DNA from: Henckelia pumila
Lineage: Eukaryota; Streptophyta; Magnoliopsida; Lamiales; Gesneriaceae
Reading direction: 5' to 3'
Length of the DNA: 64,000 nucleotides
Assembly: GCF_033568475.1 (NCBI RefSeq)
Contig: NW_027331831.1
Span: 2,356,001-2,420,000 of the forward strand
Part shown: piece after piece, positions 51,201-64,000 of the stretch
How the letters are laid out: every line of letters begins with the position of its first letter
Position numbering within the stretch: the first letter of the stretch is position 1
Notes under the pieces: model-generated
Seen by the model: only the letters and a program-made list of their open reading frames with translations
Databases searched by the model: none
What the model was told of the DNA's origin: nothing
Position numbers and translations under genes: made by a program

Positions 51201-52448
51201 CTGTCTCCAATGGGTCGTCTATTCGTCAAATGGATGTTAACAATACATTCCTGCAGGGTGATCTGGCCGATTGTGTTTATATGGCGCAACCGCCTGGTTT
51301 TGTTGATACTTCGCTCCCCACCTATGTTTGTAAATTGAACAAGGCAATCTATGGTCTCAAACAGGCACCGCGCGCTTGGTACACTGCGCTTCGTCAGTTT
51401 GTACTCAGTGTTGGCTTCACTTGCTCTCTTGCTGACACCTCTCTATTTGTTTTTCGCTCTAGCAGCATTACTATGTATATTCTTGTCTATGTTGATGATC
51501 TCATTCTCACAGGAAATAATTCTGGTGCTCTTCAGACCTTCATTGATCGCCTCAGCAGTCGTTTCTCTGTCAAGGATCTGGGTTTCTTATCTTATTTTTT
51601 AAGTGTGGAGGTTGCTCCCTATGAAGGGGGGCCTTTGTCTATCGCAGAAAAAATATCTACTTGATTTTCTCACTCGCACGAACATGGTTGACTCCAAACC
51701 AGTTTCTACTCCGCTTGCCACATCGACGTCTCTGCACCTGCTGGACAGTTCTCCCCCTGCTGATGCTACACTGTATCGTCAAACAGTGGGCAGTCTGCAG
51801 TATCTATCTTTTACTCGTCCCGACATTGCCTTTGCTGTCAACAAGTTATTACAGTTCATGCACTCGCCTTCTTCCATTCACTGGGGTGCAGATAAACATC
51901 TCATACGCTACTTAAATGGTACACGTTCCTATGGTCTACTTCTTTGGAAAATTTCCTCTCTGGTTTTGCATGCCTATTGTTATGCGGATTGGGCTGGTGA
52001 TCTTGATGATCGCACTTCCACTGGTGCATATATTGTGTTCTTGGGCTTTACTCCTATCTCAGCTCCAAAAAACAAGGAACTGTTGCTCGCTCTTCTACTG
52101 AGGCTGAATATCGTGTCATTGCCTCTACAGCTGCCGAAATCCAATGGGTTCGATCGCTTCTTCACGAACTTGGGGTTGATATTGGGTCCTCCACAGTTTC
52201 TATATACTGTGACAACATTGGGGCTACGTATCTCTGTGCTAATCCTGTTTTTCACTCCCGCATGAAACATATTGCCTTGGATTACCACTTTGTTCGAGAG
52301 TTTGTTCAGAGTAATCAAATTCGATGTTCTCATATCTCTTCTTCTGATCAGCTGGCTGATGCTCTAACAAAGCCACTTTCCAGTACACGACTGCGTCTAC
52401 TTTGTTCCAAGATTGGTGTCTCTATGAGCTCACCATCTTGAGGGGGCC

Positions 52449-52603
52449 TATTGGAATATATTCTATATTTTGGAATATATTCTATATTATATTTTGTAAT
52501 TATATTTTTCCTTTTATCTCTTAGGTCTTCTAGTTGTATATAAATATTCTTGTATTCATTCTTGGGAATATATCAGAGAAATATTATTCCATCAGTTTCT
52601 ACA
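52449..52603 (+). repeat. 3' LTR of second Copia element
   Basis: This is about 155 bp and includes a short internal repeat of GGAATATATTCTATATT at its start, which accounts for its greater length than the 5' copy. It is followed by the CTTTC target duplication. Confidence 0.9.
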
Positions 52604-52608
52604 CTTTC

Positions 52609-55147
52609 AACCATCATCATTTTGATTTTTGGGTATGTACTAAAACCCTTATAATATATAGTAGCATGCAAATTATACATACTAGAAATATGTATAAAAC
52701 TACAGACAGACTAAAGCAGAGAAGAGAAATTTCGGGTCCGTTTGAGTACTTTAAAAACTTTTTAGCATTTTATAAATGAAAAAAAAAACAAACTTAAAAT
52801 GTGTTTAGACAAGATTTTGATAAAATATTTTTGAAAAATGTTTTTCAAGTATACTTTTTAAATAAAAATTGAGATTTATTTTATAGTATTTTTAGAATTA
52901 ATGAAAGCAATGTAAGACAAAACATACTACTTTTTAATTGTAAAAACGTTTTTACAGAATAGTTGTCCAAAAATATTTTTCTTAAAACAATTTTAAATAT
53001 TTTATAAAAAAAAATAAAAAAACACTTTTATAAAAACATTTGATATATAAGTATATCATATATAGCTTACAATAAACTATGACTCTCTCCCAATTTTTGT
53101 TCTTCGTTTGAGGGTGTCAACTGTCAACTATCAATAGATAAACTCATAAAAATTAATATTATTTCTACATCCTTGCACACACAATAAAAACTCAATTTTA
53201 TTGAGAAGAAGCATCTGGACATTTTAATTTTTTTTCCCTCCAATATTAATTATTAGCTCTGAGTAGCATTCCAAGGTATATGTGAAGTAAACATAAATCC
53301 ATTTTCACCTTTTTACATTGAATTAAGGTGAGAATTTGCATCAAACACGGCTGAAATTTGGAGAAATACAAGTGGACAAGAAGATGGGGCTATCGTTTTT
53401 AGGTTTAAGGGATCACAACATTTTACTTTAAATCGACACTTTTTGCTAAATGTTGTCATCATGTTTCTTGAATTCTCAATATTAAATTTTAAATTTTGAT
53501 TTAATTAAATGCACCTATGGCTGTGAAGCAGTTAAAAGAGTTCGACAGTAGGTCTATATGGGACGAGTAGACACACTCACATTATATATATATATTATCA
53601 CGTGAATTTAAATATTACTATGTCGGGTCATTTTATTTTGTTTTTTGAATATGAGAGGAGTTTGTTATAACAATGAATATATCAGTCTCAAATTGATCGT
53701 ATCTCATACTGATCAAATTTAAGATTTTGGTGTCATATGGACATGAAAGTCATTGACTTACTGATCAAATTTAAGATTTTGGTGACATATGGACATGAAA
53801 GTCATTGACTTATGTCAAAGTTGAAGTTGCTATCATTAACCAAAATTAATTTGTTACTATATTATATAAATTAATGGGGACAATACATGAAAAAATGGTG
53901 GAAGCAAGTAGGGGTTACTTTATAAGAAAGTTACACATGGAATTAATTTTTATCCATTGAAAACTGATACATGTGAAATGCAAACGGACGAAGAGTAAGA
54001 TATGTACATTGGAGTCAGATTCAAGCAGGAGAAGACAAATAGAATGTGTGAAGTAAATTAATTAACAACTGCACATTAATCAAGCAAACCAGACCAATTC
54101 ATCCAATTACAAACACGATTTAAGGAATATTTATATATATATTATTACACTTTCCTTTTTCATAATTCCTGCAACTTCGAACTTTAAAATATTGAATCAA
54201 CATATTAAAATCCGAAAATCAAGTGAATTACATTGAATTTGACCCGATGGATCTAACTTTTCAAAGATCATATATTTTTCCACGACCCAAAAAAGAAAAA
54301 CACCAAAGTCACAAACTATAAAGAAAGGGACTGTATAATTTAAATAAACAATCAAATCTTGAAACATAAATTTATTTGGAAGCCAAAAATGTAGAGCCAA
54401 CTTAATATTCGATTTTGTTGGGGTGGTGGCTTACCCATTGAATCACTAATTTGTTTTGCCTCGGAGCGGAAATGGACCCCAACACCACTGTTGCAAAATG
54501 TGCACGAGACAGCACCTCATATGAATTTAGCTCACGTCTTATCCATCACGCGATTAAATTTTGTCTTTCCATCAAATTTATAAAAACTTTCCACTTTCCC
54601 TAACATATAAATTTTAATTTGCAAAATCAAGATCTAGATTTTGAGTAGTGCATAACTAAACGGGGGTGCGGTATTTTTAGTCATGTATTAGATTCGTTGA
54701 ATCAGTTATGATATTGTTTTGATCGATTTATAATTTTAATCAATTTTCATCAGAATTATACATAATCAAGTAGTGTTTGTCAATGCTTAAAAAACAGTGA
54801 TTCTGAGTTAAGATTTAAAAAAATTATAAAAAAAAACTCATAATCACTTCTTCTTCTTCTATTTTTTTTTATAAGTATTTAACATTTTTTGAAGTATTTG
54901 TGAATACTTTCTAGGATGAAAGTCGTCATCCCAACTTATTGGGTAAATGGCAACAAAAGTAGTATAACAATTGAACTAATAATATACACTAGATTTTGAG
55001 TGTGGGGCTCCGATCCCCGTAAAACTCTCGCCTTCACTATAAAAAAAGGCCACTTCAATTCAGTCTTTCAAATCTATTGTATATTTTTGATATTTTCTTC
55101 TGGAATTTGTATTATTTCCAGAGAACACAATAATAAAATAAATTATA
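52609..55147. other. AT-rich spacer upstream of the peptide gene
   Basis: No gene is seen. There is a 52-bp direct tandem repeat at 53709-53812 and a TTC run near 54845. The last 110 bp form the promoter and 5' UTR of the peptide gene, with a TATA-like CTATAAAAAAAGG at about 55037. Confidence 0.55.
53709..53812 (+). repeat. Tandem repeat, two 52-bp units
   Basis: CTGATCAAATTTAAGATTTT and the 32 bases after it occur twice head to tail, with one substitution. Confidence 0.93.
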
Positions 55148-56687
55148 ATGATGGCTAGATCTTATTTCCTTGTTTTGTGTTTTATTTTATTCATGCATGC
55201 ATGCAAATGCAATGCTCGACCCATATGGCTGAATATTCATCATGAGATGTTTCCACCTCACCAGGTAATTTTGTTTCTGAATTTAATTTCTAAATATAAT
55301 TGATAAAGTTTATATGTGTTTAATATAATTTCTATGAGTATATATGTGATTTGGCTTGGAAAAGATTTTGTTCTCCATTCAGTTCGCAAATGGCTAGTAA
55401 AGACTGATCAAATTAAGAACAAATTTTCAGTCTTTAATATTCGTTTTTCTTGTAGTGCGAAGAACAAGTAAAAGTTGTCGATTCTTGATACAAATTTCAA
55501 ACACATTTTATTTGGTCAACTTAATATATATTATTTGAATCTAGATGAAATTTTTTCAAGTAATTGAGTTTTAGATAAAATTGGATTTGTTTTTTAAAAA
55601 AAAATAAAAATAAAAAATCGATCAGATCTATTGAGTTATATTACTTTTAATTGAAAAACATCACTTTTGTGTATGTTTATTGTTTAGTTAGTTACGTGAT
55701 CATTCTTGTTATTTTCTAAAATCAAATTCATTTATCTCTTATTTTTTTAGGGAAAAAAAAACTATCATTTGATTTTTATTCTTTTGTCCCCGAAAGAAAT
55801 ATTGTCCCCTTTTCATATTGTTAAACATATCAATTTGCTGTGATAATTATATATTCAACTCAAATTCATCGAGTTAATTAGGTCGTAATTACATGAGTTG
55901 TTGATCTTGATCCCCTCGATCAATTAATTACTTTGGATCTGAAAAATACATTGGATTTTAGCTTATGTTTTAATTTGTTCCTTTAATTAACTGGTCGCAG
56001 ATCCAAGAAAAGTTTGAACTTAACGGCAACTCGAGAGATTCGGACACCTCAAAATCAAAGGAAAAAGAAGAAATCCTTCACAAGAAATTAAATGAAGCTG
56101 GCACGAGGGATAATTCAGGTGCACTAGCTTAGCTTTCACTCAAGCCTATCGATATATACAAATCAATATTAATTAAGAAATGTTGTAATAAAAAAAACTT
56201 TGGCATGCTTTAATATTGGATCATTAATCTCGAGCTCATCTTACACCGAGAGAGCTTAACCTAAGAGTGCATTAATTCTGAATGTGTGTAGACCCTACTA
56301 AAATTTAATGCGAGAAGTCTCCCATACCCAGTTAAGAGTGCAAAAAAGTCGAGCTACTTATGTAGCCCGCGAGCAGCTTGGTCAATATTCCACTCGATCT
56401 TGATTCGATCGAGCTCGGGTGTCTAGAATATTTCTTCTAAGCCAAGTTCGAGTTTCAATTATTTGTACTTAATTGATCGAGCTCGGGTGTCTTGAATATT
56501 TCTTTCTGAGTGGAGTTCGAGTTTCAATTATCTGTACTCAACTAGTACTATATATATATGTGTGTGTGTAATTTGAAAAATAACAAATATTTTTGTCGAC
56601 ATGTATTATTCAAATAAGCGTTCGAGATCATGATCTAAATACTAAAATTCAGGATTTCAAGTTTTTTGAGCTTGAATAACTTAGTAT

Positions 56688-56732
<45 letters not shown>

Positions 56733-56877
56733 GATAGAGTTCTTTTATGGTGCCTAACAACTATGCCCAACTCCGTGCCCACCATGTATAAGTCAACTCA
56801 CCAATTGTGCTGGTCAACTCACCTATTGTACATGGTGGGCACGGAGTTGGACATAGTTGTTGGGCACCATAAAAGAA

Positions 56878-56938
<61 letters not shown>

Positions 56939-58143
56939 TCAAGCTCGAGTTTAAAATAGATTACTCAATCGAACTCAAGTAGATATATTTTATAGTGTGT
57001 CAAACTTGAGTAGCATGAACTGGAGCTCGACTCCCGTCGTTTGCACACTCTTTCTGGGTGTTGCATATAATTTTTTAAATTTTAGAGTATAAGTACAATC
57101 TTAGACCCATATTACAACCATAAAATGAAATTGCTCGCACAATCGACGGGACTTGAGCAAGTACTCGAGACTTGCTTATCTCGAGCAAAGATATTACAAA
57201 GAAACTTACCAAATCTACCTAAATAAATTAGGACAACTATCCGCAAACAATGAGAATCGAACTTGAGACCAATTGATCTCATGGCCTCAAGGTGTCGCAT
57301 ATAATTATAAACCCTGTGTGCATGCATAAATTACCTTGGATCTCTAATGTCCCGGCTGTGAACTAGATCACCACTTTTTTATTAAAATAATCAATGCAAC
57401 AAAATATTATACACCAAGAAATAACAAAAATCCAACGATAAAATCAGTACAAAATATCTATATTAGAAATGTTTAAATCGATTTTTATTTGAGATTCTTT
57501 ATATTCCCAAAGTTTTGTATTTCATCTCAACCAACTATTGGGCGTAATGCAGGGGGTGATGAAGATTGGGAGTCTTGGCTTCACAGTGCCATGATCATGA
57601 ACAAAACAAAATTAGAGGTAATTACGAATTAACTCGTTAAATTTTGTTGTTTCTTGAAAAAAAAGTTATATTAAAAATTAACCTCGTGAATTTACACTTG
57701 ACATGACATCTTTCCCCGGGGATGTGTGAGCTCGTACTGTTATTATTTTTGGAATGAATTAAATAAAGATATAATTACAAATTTGTCTAAAAACTTTATT
57801 TTTCAAATGAGTTTTCATTATCCGCGTGAAAATTATATATTTATATTAAAAAAAACATATATATATTTAGAAGGAAATGAATGATATTTTTTTTTTAATG
57901 GAAACTCGCAGTCGCTATCTTTCGATGCGTATTGAGTAAATACCCGGACTAACACAAAAAAAAAAAGTTACAATTTTGTTTATCTACAACTGAAATTCGT
58001 GACAGTATATAATGTGAATATAGGATGAAAGGGTGCCACTGCCACAACGCAAAGGAAGGGGAAAATCATCAATTTTCAGCGACGAAAATTTAACAGTGAC
58101 GGATTACGAGCCACCGCATCGGAAATCTCCCATTCACAACTAA
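55148..58143 (+). CDS. Secreted peptide-hormone precursor, GLV/RGF/CLEL family
   Basis: Four exons (55148-55264, 56001-56118, 57553-57617, 58024-58143) with GT-AG junctions and matching phases give 139 residues. Residues 1-23 are a signal peptide (MMARSYFLVLCFILFMHACK, cut probably after CNA). The middle is hydrophilic and Lys/Glu-rich, with a DEDWESWL patch near 81-88 and basic QRKGRGK at 108-114. The protein ends exactly with DYEPPHRKSPIHN (127-139). Start Asp-Tyr, Pro at 4-5 and end Pro-x-His-Asn are hallmarks of root meristem growth factor/GOLVEN peptides, in which the Tyr is sulfated by TPST and the ligand is read by RGI receptor kinases. Ser replaces the usual Pro at peptide position 9. 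These peptides act in root meristem upkeep and gravitropism. A TATA-like box lies about 110 bp upstream. Confidence 0.87.
56735..56884. mobile_element. Hairpin MITE in intron 2 of the peptide gene
   Basis: It starts ATAGAGTTCTTTTATGGTGC and ends with the near-perfect reverse complement. The arms extend about 55 bases each around a short centre. TA-rich microsatellites flank it on both sides, consistent with insertion at TA. The family is not identified. Confidence 0.85.
56881..56935 (+). repeat. (TA)n microsatellite
   Basis: About 27 uninterrupted TA units directly after the MITE. A shorter broken TA tract precedes it at about 56690-56730. Confidence 0.95.
57060..57345 (-). mobile_element. 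Possible tRNA-derived SINE fragment in intron 2
   Basis: On the - strand a segment reads CACCTTGAGGCCATGAGATC, then GGTCTCAAGTTCGATTCTCA. The latter resembles a Pol III B box (GGTTCGANTCC), and phrases like these head many plant SINEs. I could not define a clear A box, tail or target duplication. Confidence 0.35.
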
Positions 58144-58563
58144 TAAATCTAATATTTCATTTTTATTTATTACTTTTATATAGTTTTATTTCTTAATGAT
58201 ACTCTCTCTCATTGGTCATTATACTTAATCTATATGTCATACACATAACATAAGAGTGCTCTTAATTTACTCTCTTGTTTCTTTTTCATTTCCCCCGGTT
58301 TATCATGTATTTAGTGATATCCATGCTTTGATTATATATATATATATTCGAAAGTTGATTCCATTATTTGTTAGTTTATTTTGCAATAAATGACTTGATG
58401 ATGATCTTAATCCTTGGGATATCATTTCAATGACATATCCAATAATTCAAATTTATTCTTACATGTTCACACGTATGAATGAATATATAAACCATTGGAG
58501 CCGATGTTAAAACTCATAATCCAGTTATCATTTTCAAAAATAAGTTCTAAAAGTCTGGAGGTT
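58144..58563. other. 3' flank of the peptide gene
   Basis: AT-rich, with the presumed 3' UTR. No gene is seen. Confidence 0.5.
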
Positions 58564-58568
58564 GTTAA

Positions 58569-58913
58569 TGTTGGTGTGTTTAGTTTGTCCCACATCGGTT
58601 GGATGAATTGCCTGGGAGTTTTGAGTTAGGTCCTAGTCTCAATTTCTAACATGGTATCAGAGACCGGGTTCCATCGTTATGTGTTGGACGGCCCATAGTT
58701 GGCCTCACCCATCCCATAATTGGGCCACTCATTTAATTTGATCTCCACGTTCCAGTCAATTCATTCATGGACGTGCGAGGGGTGTGTTGGTGTGTTTAGT
58801 TTGTCCCACATCGGTTGGATGAATTGCCTGGGAGTTTAATATATAGGCTTGAACAAACCTCCCTCTTGAGCTAGCTTTTGAGGTGAGTTAGGTCCTAGTC
58901 TCAATTTCTAACA
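58569..58913 (+). mobile_element. TRIM (miniature LTR retroelement) with target duplication
   Basis: Terminal repeats at 58569-58651 and 58785-58913 start TGTTGGTGTGTTTAGTTTGT and end TCTCAATTTCTAACA. A tRNA-Met primer site (TGGTATCAGAGACCGGG) lies immediately after the first (58652), and a purine-rich GCGAGGGGTG lies before the second. The target duplication GTTAA is at 58564-58568 and 58914-58918. At about 345 bp and without coding capacity it fits terminal-repeat retrotransposons in miniature. The perfect target duplication suggests a moderate age. Confidence 0.9.
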
Positions 58914-59168
58914 GTTAAAACTTTACGGCGTCACGACTCACGAGCACATAAATAAACTAAGCAACTGCTCGAATGCTCAGATAATAAAGTTTTGGTGAAG
59001 CTTGGATTTACAGAATTGTTTAGAAAGGTAGACGTAAGAAATAAATCGTAGCGACATGGCAAGAAAACACTTTGGTACTAAAAAACGGGTTCCTGGATGG
59101 TGATGAAAGCTTCCGTCTTGAGTTTTACCAGGGAGAGCAGAAATACAGCACGCATGAATGAATGCCGA

Positions 59169-60664
<1,496 letters not shown>

Positions 60665-60955
60665 TATTATCCTCGGATTTCGATTTGCTTCCACAGCAGA
60701 GACACTGCAAAGGAAATTCAGAGGAAAAAACATATAAGAACGAGATTCGAATTGTCGGAAAATATATTTATCACTGAGAGCAAAGTATGTGCTCAAATGC
60801 TACCGAAGGTCGAGAGAAACGGCGGCGACGGCGGGATGATTTGTGACTCACAGTGGGCGCCGATGAAGATGATTAAAAGCCCTGACTGAACGGGCCTAGC
60901 TCGAAAGAAGCTGAAGGAAGGGCCTAAAATCTAAAATACTGGCCCATTTTCATTT
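60665..60955 (-). promoter_or_regulatory. S20 5' UTR and promoter with site-II boxes
   Basis: Read on the - strand this holds AAAATGGGCCAGTA and TAGGCCCTT, then TAGGCCCGTT. These TGGGCC/GGCCCA-type boxes are typical of plant ribosomal-protein promoters. They lie 35-90 bp upstream of the inferred first UTR exon. Confidence 0.6.
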
Positions 60956-61764
60956 AAACCAATGATTAATTAAAACATCCACGGTCTAGATTCTAGAAAA
61001 AGCCCCAAAAGACGAAATATCGAGTTTAAAATTCATTTTTTTAATAAAAGATAAATGTTTAAAATTAATTTTCACTTTAATTAATAGTTAATTAAAACAT
61101 ACACTTTCTAGAAAAAGTTTTTTGAAATGTACTATAAAATTTTAAATTCAATTATAACAACACGCCAAGAGGGTTCATTTCATTTCATCCGTACAAGTAA
61201 TGCAACGAATCCACTAAATCATGTCACTGGTTGGGTTAAGATTTTTAAAAAATGCTTAAAATTAAACCATTTTTAAAAATGAAAAAGCATTCACACAAAC
61301 GTTTTGAGTAGATCACTGCACGCCAGAAGTGGACCTCATCCTTTTAGGTGTTTTTTTAATTTTTTTAATAAAATTATTAGTACTGGATACAAGAATGGAC
61401 ATGAAAATTTTGGAGAATGACTTTCACTATAAATGTTTTTAAACATATAACATCTTCTACGTGTGTCAAATAAATTTGAAACAAATTCAATATTGAAAAG
61501 GAAAGGTACTTTTTCTTGTCCAAAAGAAGTAAAAGTAATGACATTCGAATCCACAAGGGAACCTTCCATAATATCGGAAAAAGGAGCGAGCTTTACTGTA
61601 ATGATCAACCATTACATCATTGAAAGCAACATTGATGCATCAAAATTTGTTAATAAACTTCTAAATTAACTGATTTTTGCCCAGAAAATTCGGCCCAAGT
61701 AAATGATAGAGAGGCACATCATCTTGAGTCCTCGCACCACACCTAAACTGAGTAATTTGCAAGC
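60956..61764. other. Spacer between S20 and S13
   Basis: AT-rich, with overlapping short frames on both strands near 61340-61670 that match nothing I recognise. The right end is the 3' UTR of S13. Confidence 0.5.
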
Positions 61765-63183
<1,419 letters not shown>

Positions 63184-64000
63184 GGTGGCGGAGCTCGGCG
63201 TTCACCGGCGAAAGTTGGGGTGAGAAGCTGCTGCCCGCTGCTCCCCAACTAGGGCTTAATTTTATTTTGATTTTGCTGCTGAATGACCACTTCTCAGAAA
63301 ATGGGCCAGCCCAGTTCAATTTCAACTAAGGATCGGTAATTCAGCCTTGTGTTTTAAATCATATGGGTTAGTGACTCGGGAATCCAAATTTGATCCATTA
63401 GTCGTATATTATTTTTGCATTGGTATTGGACATTGTGGTATTGTTTTTTTTTTTAAAGGAGGCATTGTGATTTGTGATGTATGCTTTGTTTTTTTTTCTT
63501 AAATAAGATTATAATAATTCCATGTAAAATTAAAGTTTATGGAGTTAGATATATTCACTAATGATATTGAATTACTTTTTGCGGTATAAAAAATTTTGAT
63601 AATGTATAATGGATTAAAATGTAATATAATAAGAAACTACTTTTGGGTTTTTCAAAAAAAAAAAAACTACTTTTGGGTATCAAAGTAATTAATCAAAAGT
63701 AATTATCATATTCAAGATATAAATAAAAATGATTTTGAATGATAATGTTAAAGAATACTATGTATATTTGTTTTAATAACTTTGAGATAATTTGATATTT
63801 TTGGGAAATAGCCACAAACATTACCCCAGCATTTCATTGAGAGGTCTGATTCGAACTAAATGAGGGACGACTAAAATTTCGACTACTTCAACTTAGGTTT
63901 GCATTTCGTTCTTTGTTTTTCCAATTTTGGAACGAAAGTGAAACTTGATTAGAGGTGTTACCAATTTTTAAATTTTTTTTTGTTTTGTTTTTCTTCGAAA
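63184..64000. other. S13 promoter and AT-rich right edge
   Basis: A GGGCCAGCCC motif at about 63303-63312 (site-II-like) lies about 120 bp upstream of the S13 ATG. Beyond about 63400 the DNA is AT-rich with no recognisable gene. Confidence 0.5.

Larger units (their letters stand above)
48083..52603 (+). mobile_element. Ty1/Copia LTR retrotransposon, broken (RE1-like)
   Basis: The element is 4.5 kb with short LTRs at 48083-48226 and 52449-52603, flanked by the 5-bp target duplication CTTTC (48078-48082 and 52604-52608). A tRNA-Met-type primer site (TGATATCAAAGCTC, compare TGGTATCAGAGC) follows the 5' LTR, and a purine tract (GAGGGGGCC) precedes the 3' LTR. Coding segments run in Copia order: gag (48332 on), protease and GAG-preintegrase region (from about 49320), integrase (from about 49900), reverse transcriptase (from about 50930, with YVDD near 51490) and RNase H (from about 51960). 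The element is broken, with about five or six breaks. LTR divergence and the worn primer site suggest it is clearly older than the element at the left edge. Confidence 0.93.

Noticed and set aside
57060-57345. A tRNA gene in intron 2 of the peptide gene
   Set aside because: Only a B-box-like word is present and no cloverleaf could be drawn; at most it is a SINE fragment.
61336-61669. Overlapping frames on both strands between S20 and S13
   Set aside because: The composition is that of AT-rich spacer, and neither frame shows a domain.

Overview
The window is nuclear DNA of a flowering plant, very probably a eudicot. It has short GT-AG exons in AT-rich introns, plant-type Ty1/Copia elements, a tRNA-Met-primed miniature LTR element, foldback MITEs and plant-only genes (a root-growth-factor type peptide, a GONST3 sugar-nucleotide transporter). 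I cannot name the species.

Layout. 1-6030: a young, whole-looking Copia element whose 5' LTR runs off the left edge. 6702-25319: SMC6 on the + strand, with 28 exons that I placed by hand; they sum to 1058 codons in one frame. Intron 15 (4.0 kb) holds a 5'-truncated LINE. 28016-29725: an F-box/leucine-rich-repeat gene. 32039-33160: GONST3. 33541-33834: a small unknown gene (-) with a second copy at 43383-43673. 34460-37168: a LUC7-related splicing factor. 39842-40838: a mitochondrial small heat-shock protein. 41288-42385: an F-box gene (-). 45746-45922: a 58-residue membrane protein (-). 48083-52603: a second, broken Copia element with its target-site duplication. 55148-58143: a four-exon secreted-peptide precursor ending in a GLV/RGF/CLEL-type peptide. 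58569-58913: a TRIM element. 59169-60664 and 61765-63183: ribosomal proteins S20 and S13, both on the - strand.

The genes are mostly housekeeping (DNA repair, splicing, translation, Golgi sugar-nucleotide transport, mitochondrial proteostasis) plus two F-box genes and one peptide hormone. They are not an operon or a pathway. From memory, SMC6 next to this F-box/LRR gene recalls the neighbouring Arabidopsis genes At5g07660/At5g07670, and F-box/LRR near LUC7-related recalls At5g51380/At5g51410, so the left half looks like a conserved ancestral block.

The most useful new items are the peptide-hormone gene, the tiny terminal exon that completes S13, the 58-residue gene, the duplicated cysteine-containing small gene, a 63-bp perfect inverted repeat, and an unusual self-complementarity beside the primer-binding site of the first Copia element. 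No CRISPR, tRNA or rRNA gene was recognised.
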